A stretch of DNA of 32,964 nucleotides from Intoshia linei (Eukaryota > Orthonectida > Rhopaluridae). The notes beneath the pieces are model-generated. The model ran no database searches and was not told the DNA's origin. It was given only the letters and a program-made list of their open reading frames with translations. The number at the start of each line of letters is the position of its first letter. Position 1 is the stretch's first letter. This document shows positions 9,005-19,890 of the stretch, piece after piece. The position numbers were made by a program, and so were the translations under genes. The stretch is from NCBI GenBank assembly GCA_001642005.1, contig LWCA01000305.1, positions 1-32,964 of the forward strand. The letters run 5' to 3'.

Positions 9005-9583
9005 CTAAATATATTTATAAATTACGTCAGTAGGATCGCAAGAACTTAAATACATTTTAACATGGCGGTGGAAATAGGAACTGAGTAATTCTTCTGTGTA
9101 TCCAAGTAAAAAATAATATTTCGATGGAGGCATCTGCCTTTTTACAAGTCCGCATATAGTTATATGATTCATATCACGACGGATAATTATTTCAGAAGCA
9201 AAACTATTCCGCCATGTTCCTTTTATAAATGTTCTAATAAAAAAGTCTTCGTATGCTGTTTTAGCACAATATTCTCGTTCGTTTTCAAGGGAATCTAAAA
9301 TTAAACATTATTAAAATTTGTAATGTAAAGACCCATTAGTAATAAAGTTAAGGGGAATTTATCAAAAATGAATATACAAATGTATAACGAAATGTCAAAG
9401 GTTACTTGTATTTATGCTATTCCATCCCTTTCTTCGAGCAATGTAATGTGGATAATTGGCCATTTCATATGTGAGTGGTTTGGAACGATTTCTAGTTGAT
9501 TTTGGGATGGCAGCTCTGCGATTATTCAAAACTTGCAACGAAATCGAAAATTTTCGATAATTCAAACGGCACAAACTTGTCAT
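9005..9583 (-). CDS. MRPS24: mitochondrial ribosomal protein S24 (uS3m), 2 exons, 155 aa
   Basis: Exons (minus) are 9583-9406 and 9294-9005, joined across a 111-bp GT-AG intron. The N-terminus (MTSLCRLNYRKF, basic, no acidic residues) looks like a mitochondrial targeting peptide. The hallmark block KPLTYEMANYPHYIARRKGW matches vertebrate MRPS24 ([20 protein letters not shown]). It continues with RTFIKGTW and PPSKYYFLLGYTEELLSSYF, and ends VIYKYI, as in the family (VVYKYL). Length is close to the 167 aa human protein. It is a small-subunit mitoribosome component. An AATAAA on the minus strand (8997-8992) starts only 7 bp beyond the stop, leaving almost no 3' UTR before the next gene. Confidence 0.95.
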
Positions 9584-10124
9584 TTTAAATTAACTTTATT
9601 GTAGAAAATCTTTTATTTAGAAATGAATTTATTTTGGTTCGATAATCAAATGCATAATTTCGTTAGCGCTGCGTAATGAATGACTTTAGCCAGTTACAGT
9701 TTAAATTTAACACGAAATAGTTATGATGTTCAAAATTATAATTTATTTGAGGAATGAGTAATTTAAAAAAGTCAAATTTTGTAAGATGCATAATTATCTG
9801 TGGAAATTGTATTTATTTATTACGTATTTCTCCACTAATGTATAGTTTTCTACAAAGTTACATAAACTAAAAATTAGAGTTGAACCTTTTTACCCAAATA
9901 ATTAGTTATGGTTTTAATAAAAAATAAATTAGTTTATTTTATTATGGTAAAAACTGCCGAAATATAGCTCCTTAGATGTTCAAATTTCAATTAGAAAATT
10001 TATCATGTTCTTGAAAAAATAAATTTTTTTTTCAATATTTTCGGGCCCCATTTGTGAAACTCCGACATATATCATTTTTAGTAAAACACATAAAAATACA
10101 TTGATGTAAAAAAATTACTCAAAA
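9584..10124. other. AT-rich intergenic sequence upstream of MRPS24
   Basis: Should contain the MRPS24 promoter. I see no core-promoter motif that I would trust and no gene. A TTTCGGGCCCCATTTGTGAA patch near 10040 may be transposon-derived. Confidence 0.3.
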
Positions 10125-10640
10125 CAAGGGTACTCAACCTTTTTTAGACTAAAGCCCCTAAACAAAAATGATATTGTATCCATGGATAAATAATACAACT
10201 TAACATTGAATAGATAACTTTTCTCGACTTTAAATTACATAGTATTTGAAATTTTTTCATTTACGAATTGATTAATGGGAACCTTGAGCTTCATGATCCG
10301 CAGAAATTTTTTTATATCCGGTTTCAAATTGGTTTGATCCCAGAATCATAGGTATCCTCGATTATCAATGTTTAATCGGTTTCTCTTTTTAGTGAGTATA
10401 TTTACAGCTAAATTGAAATCAGATTCTACAGGGTATGTTGAAGGTAACGCTAAAAATAACGATTCTATTTTGTTTCAAATTTTATATATTAATTTGGCAT
10501 TGAATATCTTTGCCAAATTTTCATGCATCCATATATTTTGAAAAATACAAAAGATGTTTTATTTTTTAATTCGAACAACTCTTCTTGAAATTCACGGCAG
10601 ATTGATTTATATTAGTAACAGATGGATTAATTATTCGGTT
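10125..10640 (-). pseudogene. hAT transposase C-terminal remnant (ZBED/FAM200-like) with terminus
   Basis: The low-coordinate end reads CAAGGGTACTCAACCTTTTT, close to the hAT terminus CAGTGGTTCTCAACCTTTTT. Inside, minus-strand fragments in changing frames spell LQEELFELKNK, MKIWQRYSMPN, then VESDFNLAVNILTKKRNRLN, IDNRG, TNLKPDIKKF and LKVPINQ. This is the C-terminal hAT dimerisation region as in ZBED5/FAM200-type proteins (LQEEL..FW....VERGFSAV..LLTKxRNRLxIxxRGDLRL..LxPDIxKL). Multiple stops and frameshifts make it non-functional. Confidence 0.75.
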
Positions 10641-11590
10641 TCTATTTCCATTTAAATAATAGCTTAAAAACGAACATTTATGTCATTATCTTATTGGCTC
10701 CATTTATAAATCGTCACGGTTAATATTGTTTATTAATAAAGGATAAAATTCGCTTTTTAGAATATTGTTTCGAAAGAGATCAATTTTAGATATTCAAAAA
10801 ATCAATCCAATAAAAAAATTATTTTTTAATTTATATCGAAATGAATATAATTATAAAACTTTATAATGAACTTTATATTTATAAAATTTAAAAATGTAAA
10901 TAGAATTAAATTTAAAATTTTTACCGCCTGTTGAAGACCCCAGATCTAAAGACTTCCTTTAAAGTTATGTTAAAAAAATTACTACTAAACAGAATTTTTA
11001 AAGTATGACTTAAAAAACAAGCCTAAAACTGTAAGTTGAAGGTCTCTTCAATTTTGTTTTCAAAAAATTAGTCAAATTAATTCATAAAATCGATGATAAG
11101 ATTATTCTTGATCCACGCCAAATTATGATTTGCTCTCAAAGTTAAACACATTCTTAGTAAATACAGATAAAATTAAATAAACTTTTTTAAATTTTTAATT
11201 AGCCAAAACACAACAAATATTTATGAAAAACACTTTTTCATCTAAATGAATATTTTAGTAAAACATAAATAATACTATATAATTTTTTATAATACATGTA
11301 TAAACGTGTAATTTCATAGAACATGAACGTAGTAAATGAAACATTATGCTTATTACACTCCTACACGTAATATACAATGATAAAAAAATTTCTAAAAATA
11401 CTGTATTATAATTTTATTTTTAAAATAAAAATCATTTGTATCTTAAACTACTATAATTATAATCGTAATTAATAATATTATTTTGATGTAATGAAAAATT
11501 TAAAACTTTTAAAATATGAATGTTGAAATGTATACATAACTGTCAGTCATTATTAAAAATTCCAAACATAAAAAAATTTGCAAAGACTGA
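10641..11590. other. AT-rich spacer and PABP 3' flank
   Basis: The N-terminal parts of the hAT remnant are no longer legible. From about 11400 the sequence is PABP 3' UTR/flank (an AATAAAA on the minus strand near 11415). No gene is seen. Confidence 0.35.
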
Positions 11591-13450
11591 TCAAAAAATT
11601 ACCCTATTATTATAATAATTTTCATCAAATAAATTTCTCCAGTGATCAGTAGGTTTCATATCAGAATCATTATTCAAAATAGACGCTGCAATATCTTTGC
11701 ATCTACCTATATCACCGCTTAAACGTGGATTACTGCGAAGTTTATGAAGGATATATTGCCCAACAAGATCTTTTTTATGTTCATCTCCATGACAATCATT
11801 GAAAGCCGACAACATTTTCATTTGTTCACTAGGCATATCATTCGAAACAATATTTTTAGATTGCATGTACACTTGACTCTGTGCCATCATATTAGACTGA
11901 CGACTCTGTAAAAACTGGTTGTATTGACTTTGATTGATATACATTGAATAAGCTGTATTCATAGGCCGAACGGCATTATTTGCCATCATCTGTGTTCCAG
12001 TAAACCCTTTAATATATCCAGGCTGCATGTTATTTCTATACTGATATGATGAAAGAGGGTGTGAACCTCTCATTCCATTACCAAGTGCAAGAGAAGGGTT
12101 TGCAATCATAGATTGATTCATAGGGTATCCGTTATTTACTCCATACATGTGCATATTATTGAAACCACGATATCCTTGATTTCTAGCAAAGAAATGCTTT
12201 CTTTCTTCCTTCGTTTGTGCCATTGCAACGTACAGTGGTTTTGATACGAGAATATGATTAATCATTTTATTAGCAGCCTCCTTTGCACTATTTTCATCTG
12301 CATAACAAACAAAGCCGAAACCTCTACTCCTATTATTATCATCCGTCATCACCTTACAAGATGTAATTTGGCCAAATTTTTCAAATGCATCCTTTAACAT
12401 TTCATCAGTTATTGAATCGTCCAAGTGTTTAATGTATAGATTAACATTTTTCTTTTCGCGGTTAATATTTCGTTTATTTAAATTGGCCAATTCTCTTTCT
12501 CTCTCACTTTTTTTCTGAGCCTTTGAAACATACAATTTTGTCATAGTTTCCCCAAGAGTGATTTCTTTATCATTCATTTCATTTCGTGCTCTCATAGCAT
12601 CATCCGAGTTTTTGAAAGAAACAAATCCAAAACACCTAGACGTACCATCTGAACTATTTACCATAACCTTCGCTGACAAAATTTCTCCAAATTCTGAAAA
12701 TAAAGTTCTCAAAGTACAGTCATCCCATGTAGTGTCAAAGTTTTTTATATACAAATTGTCGTATTTTTGATTTTGTCTTTCATTTCGAGGTTTGTACAAT
12801 GCTACATATACAGGTTTTCCACCTGTTCCTTCAATGTTGAGACTACATCCATTAATTTTTGTTATTGCAGTATTGGCATGTTTAGGGTTTTCAAAATGCA
12901 CGAACCCGAATCCTTTCGAAACCCCGTCTTCATCGGTCACAATCTAGTTTAAATATTAAAAATTTTACATTTAATAAATTACTTTGCATGATAAAATATT
13001 TCCAAATTCTGAAAATGTATCGAATAACGTTTTTTGATCTATCGATTTCCCCAAATTTTTGATAAAAATATTTCCTGCAGTAGATCTTCTTTGAGTAGGA
13101 TCACGCATATTCCACATGATTCGCATACTTTTCCCTTTTAAATTTGTATAACTTAATTCTTTTTTGGCCTGTTCAGCTAAACATTTTTAATTCACAAATT
13201 GAGTATATTATAAGTTATTATTATAAAAATTACCATCATTGTAGTGTTTATAGTTAATGTAACCATATCCCAGAGATTTACGCGAAAGAACATGCAATAC
13301 AAGCCTTACCGAAATGATTTCTCCATGTTGTCTAAATATTTGCGTTAAATCTTCTTCTGTGACATTCTTGTGTAAATCACCCACATACAATGAGGTCATT
13401 TCCATAAAAGGAAAATTAACGTTTCTCACATTTGTTGGTGTTTTGGCCAT
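11591..13450 (-). CDS. PABPC: cytosolic poly(A)-binding protein, 3 exons, 587 aa
   Basis: Exons (minus) are 13450-13234, 13176-12983 and 12943-11591, with introns of 57 and 39 bp. Four RRMs are present. RRM1 (about 19-97) has LYVGDL and [11 protein letters not shown]2 (about 107-183) has IFIKNL and [11 protein letters not shown]3 (about 199-277) has LYIKNF and [11 protein letters not shown]4 (about 304-380) has LYIKHL and RGFGFVCY. The R/[12 protein letters not shown] linker after RRM1 is diagnostic of PABPC. A Met/Asn/Gln-rich linker follows. It binds mRNA poly(A) tails and eIF4G in the cytoplasm. The last 70 residues align with the MLLE (PABC) domain, but the signature KITGMLLE reads KDIAASIL, preceded by a 3-residue insertion. 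It is somewhat shorter than the human protein (about 636 aa). The start is the first ATG, after an AT-rich leader. Confidence 0.93.
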
Positions 13451-14150
13451 TTTTTCTAAATTTTAAAATCATTTTTAAAACTAATGTCCCATAACTAACA
13501 CTGACACTATAATAATTATTAAAATTTAAAATCTAACATATAAAAGTTTAAAAAATTACTTTTTATATATTATATTAATATTGTTAAAAGTATCAAAAAT
13601 TAAGATAAATATGCGCTGATGTTGCCATAAATTTTTGAAAACAAATGCTAGACACAATTTATTTGGTGCAACTTTAAATCAAAGTGCTGAAATAGTGGTA
13701 GATTATGCGTTGTGCAATTTGTGACAATGCGTCTCAATTATAGGCAAGTAAATTTCATTATATTGAGTTTGTGAGTAAAAGTTAAAACTACTATAACTAC
13801 CCAATGTCTGAGAGTATCATAAAAATATCTACCAATTGTTTTGTTTTATGAATGAGAGTCTCATTATGAGATTAGATTTTTATCAATAACTTGAATGATG
13901 TCATATATTTTAACGATTTTACAAATATTTTTAACAGTCTTATGATTCAACTTTTTTTAACAACTACATTGTAGTTCATTGGTATTAATTTCTTTTATAC
14001 TTTTTTACCTAAGCATTGGAAATTGATTTAATTTTTGAGGCAACATTTTAATCAAATCAATAATTTTTTATTTTTACAAGAAAAAAGATGATAATAAAAC
14101 GTCTTTCAGACCACGACACAAAAGTGTTCAATAAAAAATAAAATTGTAAA
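13451..14150. other. upstream region of PABP, AT-rich
   Basis: It contains the PABP 5' flank. Short inverted words (TGAGAGTCTCATTATGAGA near 13853) are seen, but no gene, RNA gene or shared repeat is seen before R2 begins at about 14150. Confidence 0.3.
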
Positions 14151-15390
14151 TATCAGTTTTGTCTTTTCAATGTGATGAATCATTATGATATATATTCAGT
14201 ATTTGCTTTCGATAAGTAAAAAATATCAATTTTGTATCAATAATTAACTGAATCAGCACTTTAAAACATATTTCAGGCGAATTTTACCAATATTGTAATA
14301 CAATATTGTAAATATAAAAATGATAATAACAAAGTTGTAATTTGTAGTACTTCGTTGTTGTAGGTTTTGTATTGTAGTAAACGGTTAATAAAATATAGTA
14401 CAAAGTGATTTTAAACTTTTTGAAATTGAGATTTAAAACTTTTATAGAATATATAAAAATAGAGATTTTAAAGAGTATTTGAAAACGAAAAATTGCGTAG
14501 CAATGAAAAAACCCTAAGGAATCAATTATATAGATTTCCCCACATATTTCTTGAATGGTAAAGTGTAGACGTTCAATGCACATTTTTTTTAAATTGAATG
14601 ATCAATATTTACTTTTCCATTTATAATATTAATCCAACATTTGAAAAATATTGGTTCATAATATATTAGAAATTATTTTTCATTGAGAATGTGTAGATTT
14701 CTGGGGTTGAAATTTTGTATTTATATATAACTGGAATAAGCTGTATCAGAGTAATAATTTTTTTTTTTTAATTATAAGACCGTTAATTATTTAATTTTTT
14801 TTTATAAAATAGTTTCGAAATAAAAAAAAGTGTTTTTTGACCTTAAAGGTGCCACATTGTCAAATTGAATTTTTTTGAGTGTGTTAACTGGATATAACTG
14901 TATCATCTGTAATTTTTTAACAAAGGGGTAATCTTGAGTTTTTTGATGCACTTTTTTGAGATTTCCATTTATGATTTAAAATTTATTTATGCTTATGATT
15001 TAAAAAACCATTCCAGAATTCATGTTGTATAAAATTCTAGGACTTTTTAATTTTTACTAAAAAGGGTAATTTGGGGTTTTGTCCGTGAAGTATGAGATTT
15101 TGAAATTGAAAATTATCTTAATGTTGATGAATATAAAATATTTATCAGATTGTCTATTTTTTATAATTCTTAGACGGGTTTGAATTTTAAAAAAAAGGAC
15201 AGTTGGGGTTTTTGACCTTGAAGGACTCAATTTCTGATAATGAAATTTCCTATAAAACAATACTCTCGAAAAACTAATATTAATATGGAATTTTTAAAAT
15301 TCGAATCCTTTTTCATTCTTAAATAAACTGGAACAGACAAATAAACAAATAAACACACAAACATACATTTTAAACTAAATTACATATCAG
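14150..15390 (+). repeat. R2 interspersed repeat, near-complete copy
   Basis: The most complete R2 copy. The left part (ATGATATATATTCAGTATTT, ATCAATAATTAACTGAATCA, AATTTTACCAATATTG) is followed by a TATAGATTTCCCCACATATT block and AATATTGGTTCATAATATAT. Degenerate internal units follow, with GTTTTTTGACC-like cores near 14830, 14935, 15073 and 15205. The tail near 15330-15370 is rich in ATAAACACACAAACA. No long coding frame and no clear target duplication are seen. It looks like a non-autonomous element of unknown class; the many short open frames inside are incidental. Confidence 0.7.
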
Positions 15391-15712
15391 TAAGGATTTT
15401 TTTTTTTGTTGAACGAAAAAAGACGTTACACAGAAAGTAAAGATCATTGTCAAATAACATTTTATATTAATTTGTTTTTCACTAAAATACACCACATGCA
15501 CTCTAACCGTCCTTGATTCTTTGATGGATGTGACCTTACTCAGCATAGAAGGTTTTATTACAGTATGAAAAATACTATAAAAGTGAATACTAAAATGATA
15601 GATAATGATAGATATAGATAAATTGGGCGATAAAATTGAGCAATGTCTAGGATAAAAGTTTAATATAATTAACAAGTAAATAAGTACATTAAATATTTAA
15701 TCAAATTATACG

Positions 15713-16699
15713 TTACCAATAATGAGGATAATTGTATGGTAAATAATTGGGATAATGAAAATGGCTAGGATAATCATAATTATGATTTCTATGCAAAGTA
15801 GAAGAGTGTAAATTGCGGAAATTATACGGAAAATAACGAATAGGATAAACCGGCCATTGATGCATCAGTGGGTGATAATTTAACTTATTGTTTAATCGAT
15901 TTCCGTGCATATATAAATCATGTTGATATGCAGGTCGTAATCCATAATTCAAGTACGGATTAATTTGTGGATTATAAGTAGGATAATGCGAGTTTTGTTG
16001 AACATTATTATGATAATTATAGTAATCTGGATACATATACATTATTGGAACAGGTTTGACATAATTGTGTCCGTGATTTGTAAACCCCATGATTTCATGG
16101 TCATAAACATGATCATGATTTCCTTCATTATCTTGATTCCAGATATGTCCATGGTTTCCATTAGTTTGATGATTCCAGTGATCTGCATCATTTCTATGAT
16201 CTCCATAATTTTCATGGTTCCAATGATCACCATGATTCCCATGATTACCATAATTTTCACGATTTCCTTGATCTGGATGATGATTGTGAATATTAGGATC
16301 CTGATGATTGTGATAGTTATAATTTTTTTCGCTGTTATGCCTATTATAATCATCTTCTTTGTGATTATAACCCGATCGAAAATAAACATTTTCTGGCTTG
16401 TAGTATGAAGACATGTTGTTATAATTTATATTGGTGTGGTCTTTTATGTTGACGCTGTGATCATGAATTTTATTTGGTAAATATTCTGCATGTGAGTTAG
16501 TTCTTCCGTTATCATGAACTTTATAATGGTTATGGTGAGAATTAAAAGCTTGATGATCAAAGTCAAATCTTTGTTTAAGCTTATTGATGCTTGCTTCATT
16601 GTTCTTTGATTGATCTTGATAAGATTCATGGGAATTTCTTCTTTGAATGATATAATCGCTGTCAACTGGATATGTGTCTGAGTCGTCGGAAATACTCAT
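15713..16699 (-). CDS. His/Asn/Tyr-rich low-complexity protein
   Basis: One long minus-strand frame ends at TAA 15713-15715. From the first in-frame ATG (16699) it gives 328 aa. An acceptor-like AG before 16749 and an open frame up to there (KRGLSSGIAIEDKID) suggest an upstream exon, which I could not find. The N-terminal 30 residues are acidic (SISDDSDTYPVDSD). The middle is dominated by short NHG/DHW/NHE repeats (NHGNHGDHWNHENYGDHRND). The C-terminal third is rich in Tyr, Pro, Asn and His (PNYLPYNYPHYW at the end). No known domain is recognised. Spaced histidines could bind metal, or the protein may be a structural/secreted or phase-separating polypeptide; both are inference. Two overlapping frames are by-products of the GAT/CAT-rich repeats. 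Confidence 0.65.
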   Translation of the reverse strand: MSISDDSDTYPVDSDYIIQRRNSHESYQDQSKNNEASINKLKQRFDFDHQAFNSHHNHYKVHDNGRTNSHAEYLPNKIHDHSVNIKDHTNINYNNMSSYYKPENVYFRSGYNHKEDDYNRHNSEKNYNYHNHQDPNIHNHHPDQGNRENYGNHGNHGDHWNHENYGDHRNDADHWNHQTNGNHGHIWNQDNEGNHDHVYDHEIMGFTNHGHNYVKPVPIMYMYPDYYNYHNNVQQNSHYPTYNPQINPYLNYGLRPAYQHDLYMHGNRLNNKLNYHPLMHQWPVYPIRYFPYNFRNLHSSTLHRNHNYDYPSHFHYPNYLPYNYPHYW

Positions 16700-16992
16700 A
16701 TCTATCTTGTCTTCTATTGCGATGCCACTACTCAATCCTCTTTTAGCTAATTTAAATACATTACATTATATTATTGGCTGATTAAAATTATTCATTTTTA
16801 CAAAGTAATACAGTAGAACAAAATCTAAGAAATTTGATTGATACTTAGATTTAAAGAAAAAAGCTCTACCGTTCTTTGAATTCAAAAGCAATGATCATTC
16901 AAATTGACATATCTAATATGTAACAATAATTTAAAATAATTTTTCAAATATTGGGTTACATCAATATATCCTTACTTATCTTGTATATAAAA

Positions 16993-17310
16993 CTAGGTTG
17001 ACTGTTATGTACTACGTACATACAGGACCTAGCTCTTCCGAGGGCACATTTTTATTATACTAAGAAAATAAATTCACGTTAAAAATCTAATTTAAAAATC
17101 CTACTATTCAATATTATCAATCCTTTACAAGAGTTATTCCCAAATTTGTGTCGGTGGAACCATCATATCACATTACATTTTACTTTAAAGTGAATTATTT
17201 CATCTTAATTTTTTGTTTGGAACATTTAAAAATAAAGTAAAAACAGTCAAATTCTACAAATTATCATAAATAGCATAAATTCCAGAATAAATAACATTAT
17301 ATAAATCTAT
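16993..17310 (-). mobile_element. R1 (Helitron-like) long copy, reverse orientation
   Basis: Starts (as the reverse complement of the 3' end) ACTAGGTTGACTGTTATGTA, then the hairpin and CCGAGGGCACATTTTTATT, and runs through TTCCCAAATTTG and GGTGGAACCATCATATCACA. It matches the 21672-22040 copy throughout, up to TTTATGCTATTTATGATAAT in reverse. It ends where an R2 copy begins. Confidence 0.7.
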
Positions 17311-18350
17311 TTTTTCATTTTCAATGTGATAAATCATATCATCACTGATGATATATATTCAGTACCAATTTAATAAATACTTATAAATACCAATTAATTG
17401 TATGTATCAATAATTAACCAAATCTACACTTTATAAACATATTTTAGTCGAATTTTACCAATATTGCAAAGGATTGCTTAAATATAAACATAACTAACAA
17501 AGTTGATGACTTATAGTTTCGTTGTTGTATTTTCTATTTAAATTTGTATTCAAAATATTTTGAAAATGATAATTAAAAAATTCCGAAAGAATGAATTATA
17601 TAGATTTTCACTCATATTTCTTTATTGGACATGTGTAGATGTTTACGGCACATTTTTTATGAAATTGTAGGATCAATATTTACATTTTCAATTTTTATTT
17701 TAATCTAAATATTTGAAAAATATTGGTTGATAATATATTACAAATTATTTTTCATCGGGAATGCGTAGATTTCTCGGGTTGAACTTTTGTATTTATATCA
17801 ACTGGAATAAGCTCTATCAGAATAATCTTTTTATTTAATTTTCAAAGGGTTACTTATTTCATATTTTTTGTTTTAATAAAATATTGCGAAAAAAATATGA
17901 ATACTAAAATGTTTTTTTTGACCATGAAGTCGTCACTTATTTGGATTGAAATTTTCTGTGTGTATTAAGAGGGTACAACTGTACAACCTGTAAATTGTTT
18001 GAAATTCTAGGACTGTTTTTATTAAAAAAAAAAGAGTAATTAGAGGTTTTTACCCTAAAAATATAATTTTTTTAATTTTAAATTTATAATAATGTTTATG
18101 ATTTTAAAATCCGTATCGGCATATATATTTTTTTAAATTCTCTAAATTGTTTGATTTTCAAAAAAATGTACAATTGGGTTTTTGACACGTAAGATGTGAG
18201 TTTGGGAGGTTGAAATTTATCTTAATATACGTCCCGAAAAAACCGGAATTGAAATGTGTAATTTATAAAATTCTACGACGGGTAGTTATTTAAATAAAGC
18301 TGAACACACACAAACACAAAAAAAATCGCGTAGCATATTATCTAAGTTAG
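17310..18350 (+). repeat. R2 interspersed repeat, near-complete copy
   Basis: Collinear with 14150-15390: ATATATTCAGTACCAATT, AATAATTAACCAAATC, AATTTTACCAATATTGCAAA, ATTATATAGATTTTCACTCA, AACTGGAATAAGCTCTATCA. Internal TTTTTGACC units and a tail GCTGAACACACACAAACAC... ATCGCGTAGCATATTA follow. It is joined tail-to-tail to an inverted R2 piece. Confidence 0.7.
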
Positions 18351-18900
18351 GATTGAATGTGTGAATGTGTTTGTTACCGTTTATTTAAAAAATTAACAGT
18401 TCTATAATTCAAAAAAACCAATTGCTACAAACGCTTTTAGAGCAGGATGTTCTTATTCCAGTTATATTTTCAGAAATTGCGTTTTTCATGGTCAAAAACT
18501 CGATCACAAACTGAATCACCCTTTTTTTTATAATAAAATCAGCCCTATAATTAAAAAAACATAAATGCTGGGACGTGTTTTAATTTCATTAACGTGGTTC
18601 TAAACCTCACCCTCAGATATTTAGATCGTCATTGCCAAAATTACAAATTACCCTTTTTTTTAAAAATGAAAAATGTTTTACAATGTTATAAAACATACAT
18701 TATATGATAGTTTTTCAAAATCATAATGATTATCATAAATCGCAACTTTAAAAAGTGCATTTTTGATATGAAAACCCTAGTCTACCCTTTTTTTTAAAAT
18801 TTAAAAGAGTACCAGAATTTTTCAAAAAATTACAACTGATACAGTTATATCCAGTTATTACACACAAATAATTTAATCTCACAAATTTACGTCTTTACAG
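18350..18900 (-). repeat. R2 fragment, inverted, tail-to-tail with previous copy
   Basis: Begins GTGTGAATGTGTTTGTTACC and GTTTATTTAAAAAATTAAC, the reverse complement of the R2 tail. Reversed internal units follow (CATGGTCAAAAACTCGATC, CATTGCCAAAATTACAAATT, GATATGAAAACCCTAG). It ends around CAGTTATATCCAGTTATTA at about 18860. Confidence 0.6.
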
Positions 18901-19149
18901 TCAAAAAAGCATTTAGTGTTCATTTTTGATTTTGTAACTAATTTAATTGAAACAAAAAAATGTTCTGCAACTGATAGTCCCAGTATTTAATGGATGGGAT
19001 AATTTAGAATTATGGTATAGCATGGTAGGCTTTTTAATTGAAATCAGTATTATTAACATCATGTAAGTAAAAATGAGTATGAAATGTTAATATTAAGTAT
19101 AAGTAATTTAAAATGAAAAAAATACATCTCCTGTAGATTTCTGCAAATT

Positions 19150-19890
19150 CTATAAAATAATGTAAAAATGATAAAAATTTAAACCTTTCACATTTGGATA
19201 TTTTATTTTATTTTTCTCATTCTTGTGATGGCAGCTGCCTTGAGAAATAACTAAATTGGACAATGCAAAAAAATCCTGTACAACAGCTACAGTTATTGCT
19301 ATCTAAAAATAAAAAAGATACAGTCAAAGTTTCCTAATAATGATAATTTATAAATTAATATAATTGTAAATAATAATACATTTGGTTTAATATCGTCAGC
19401 AGTGAAAATACTAGCTTGGTATTTTCTCCAAGAATTGTAATTATCGTCTAATAATTGATTTGCTACAGTCAAAGGCATCTCTTGGCGTTCTAGATATCTC
19501 ACTGCAAATGAATTGTTACTGTTTGTGAAATATTCAAATTCGAGACAAAGTAACCTGGGAGGATGTTTATAAATTTTATTTTTCCCCATAACTTCATATA
19601 CCAATCTAAATCATGATAAAAAATTATAAAAAAACTAATACGTTGAAAGTGGATCCACAGTTTTAACAAAGTTTTTGACTGCATCGAGTGGTTCACCTTT
19701 GTTAATTAACCAATGGCCGTTTTCATAAGCGCAAGAGTCTACAGAAAAATCACATGAAACCAATTCAACTAAATTAATAAATATGTATTTAAATATTTAA
19801 TATCAAATGACTAAAAAGGTGGATTCTTTTACCTTCACAATTAATGGTCATCAAAAGTATACAAATTATCGGTAAAATTATACAACGCAT
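19150..19890 (-). CDS. secreted single-MAM-domain protein, 4 exons, 187 aa
   Basis: Exons (minus) are 19890-19833, 19768-19642, 19605-19380 and 19302-19150. Introns are 64, 36 and 77 bp, all GT-AG and frame-consistent. The N-terminus MRCIILPIICILLMTINCEG is a clear signal peptide. A diverged MAM domain then fills most of the protein: SCDFSVDSCAYENGHW (the first two Cys and Trp), RLLCLEFEYF, FAVRYL, NSWRKYQASIF, and the terminal VISQGSCHH (as in ..DDVSFSxGPC). MAM domains are extracellular adhesion modules usually found with enzyme or transmembrane partners; here none is present, and a basic tail of about 25 residues follows. No catalytic module is visible. The domain call rests on the spacing of conserved residues. 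Confidence 0.75.

Noticed and set aside
12558-12952. Plus-strand frames opposite PABP
   Set aside because: Antisense shadows of the RRM-coding exon.
14284-15260. Minus-strand frames of 67-99 codons
   Set aside because: They lie wholly in repeat R2 and are not preserved in other R2 copies.
15370-15675. Minus-strand 101-codon frame between R2 and the His-rich gene
   Set aside because: No conserved motif, no ATG at its 5' end by eye, and low-complexity composition; more likely 3' flank.
15965-16408. Plus-strand 147-codon frame and minus-strand alternative frames over the His-rich gene
   Set aside because: They are generated by the GAT/CAT-rich repeat of the His-rich coding sequence; their Ile/Met-rich translations are typical frame shadows.
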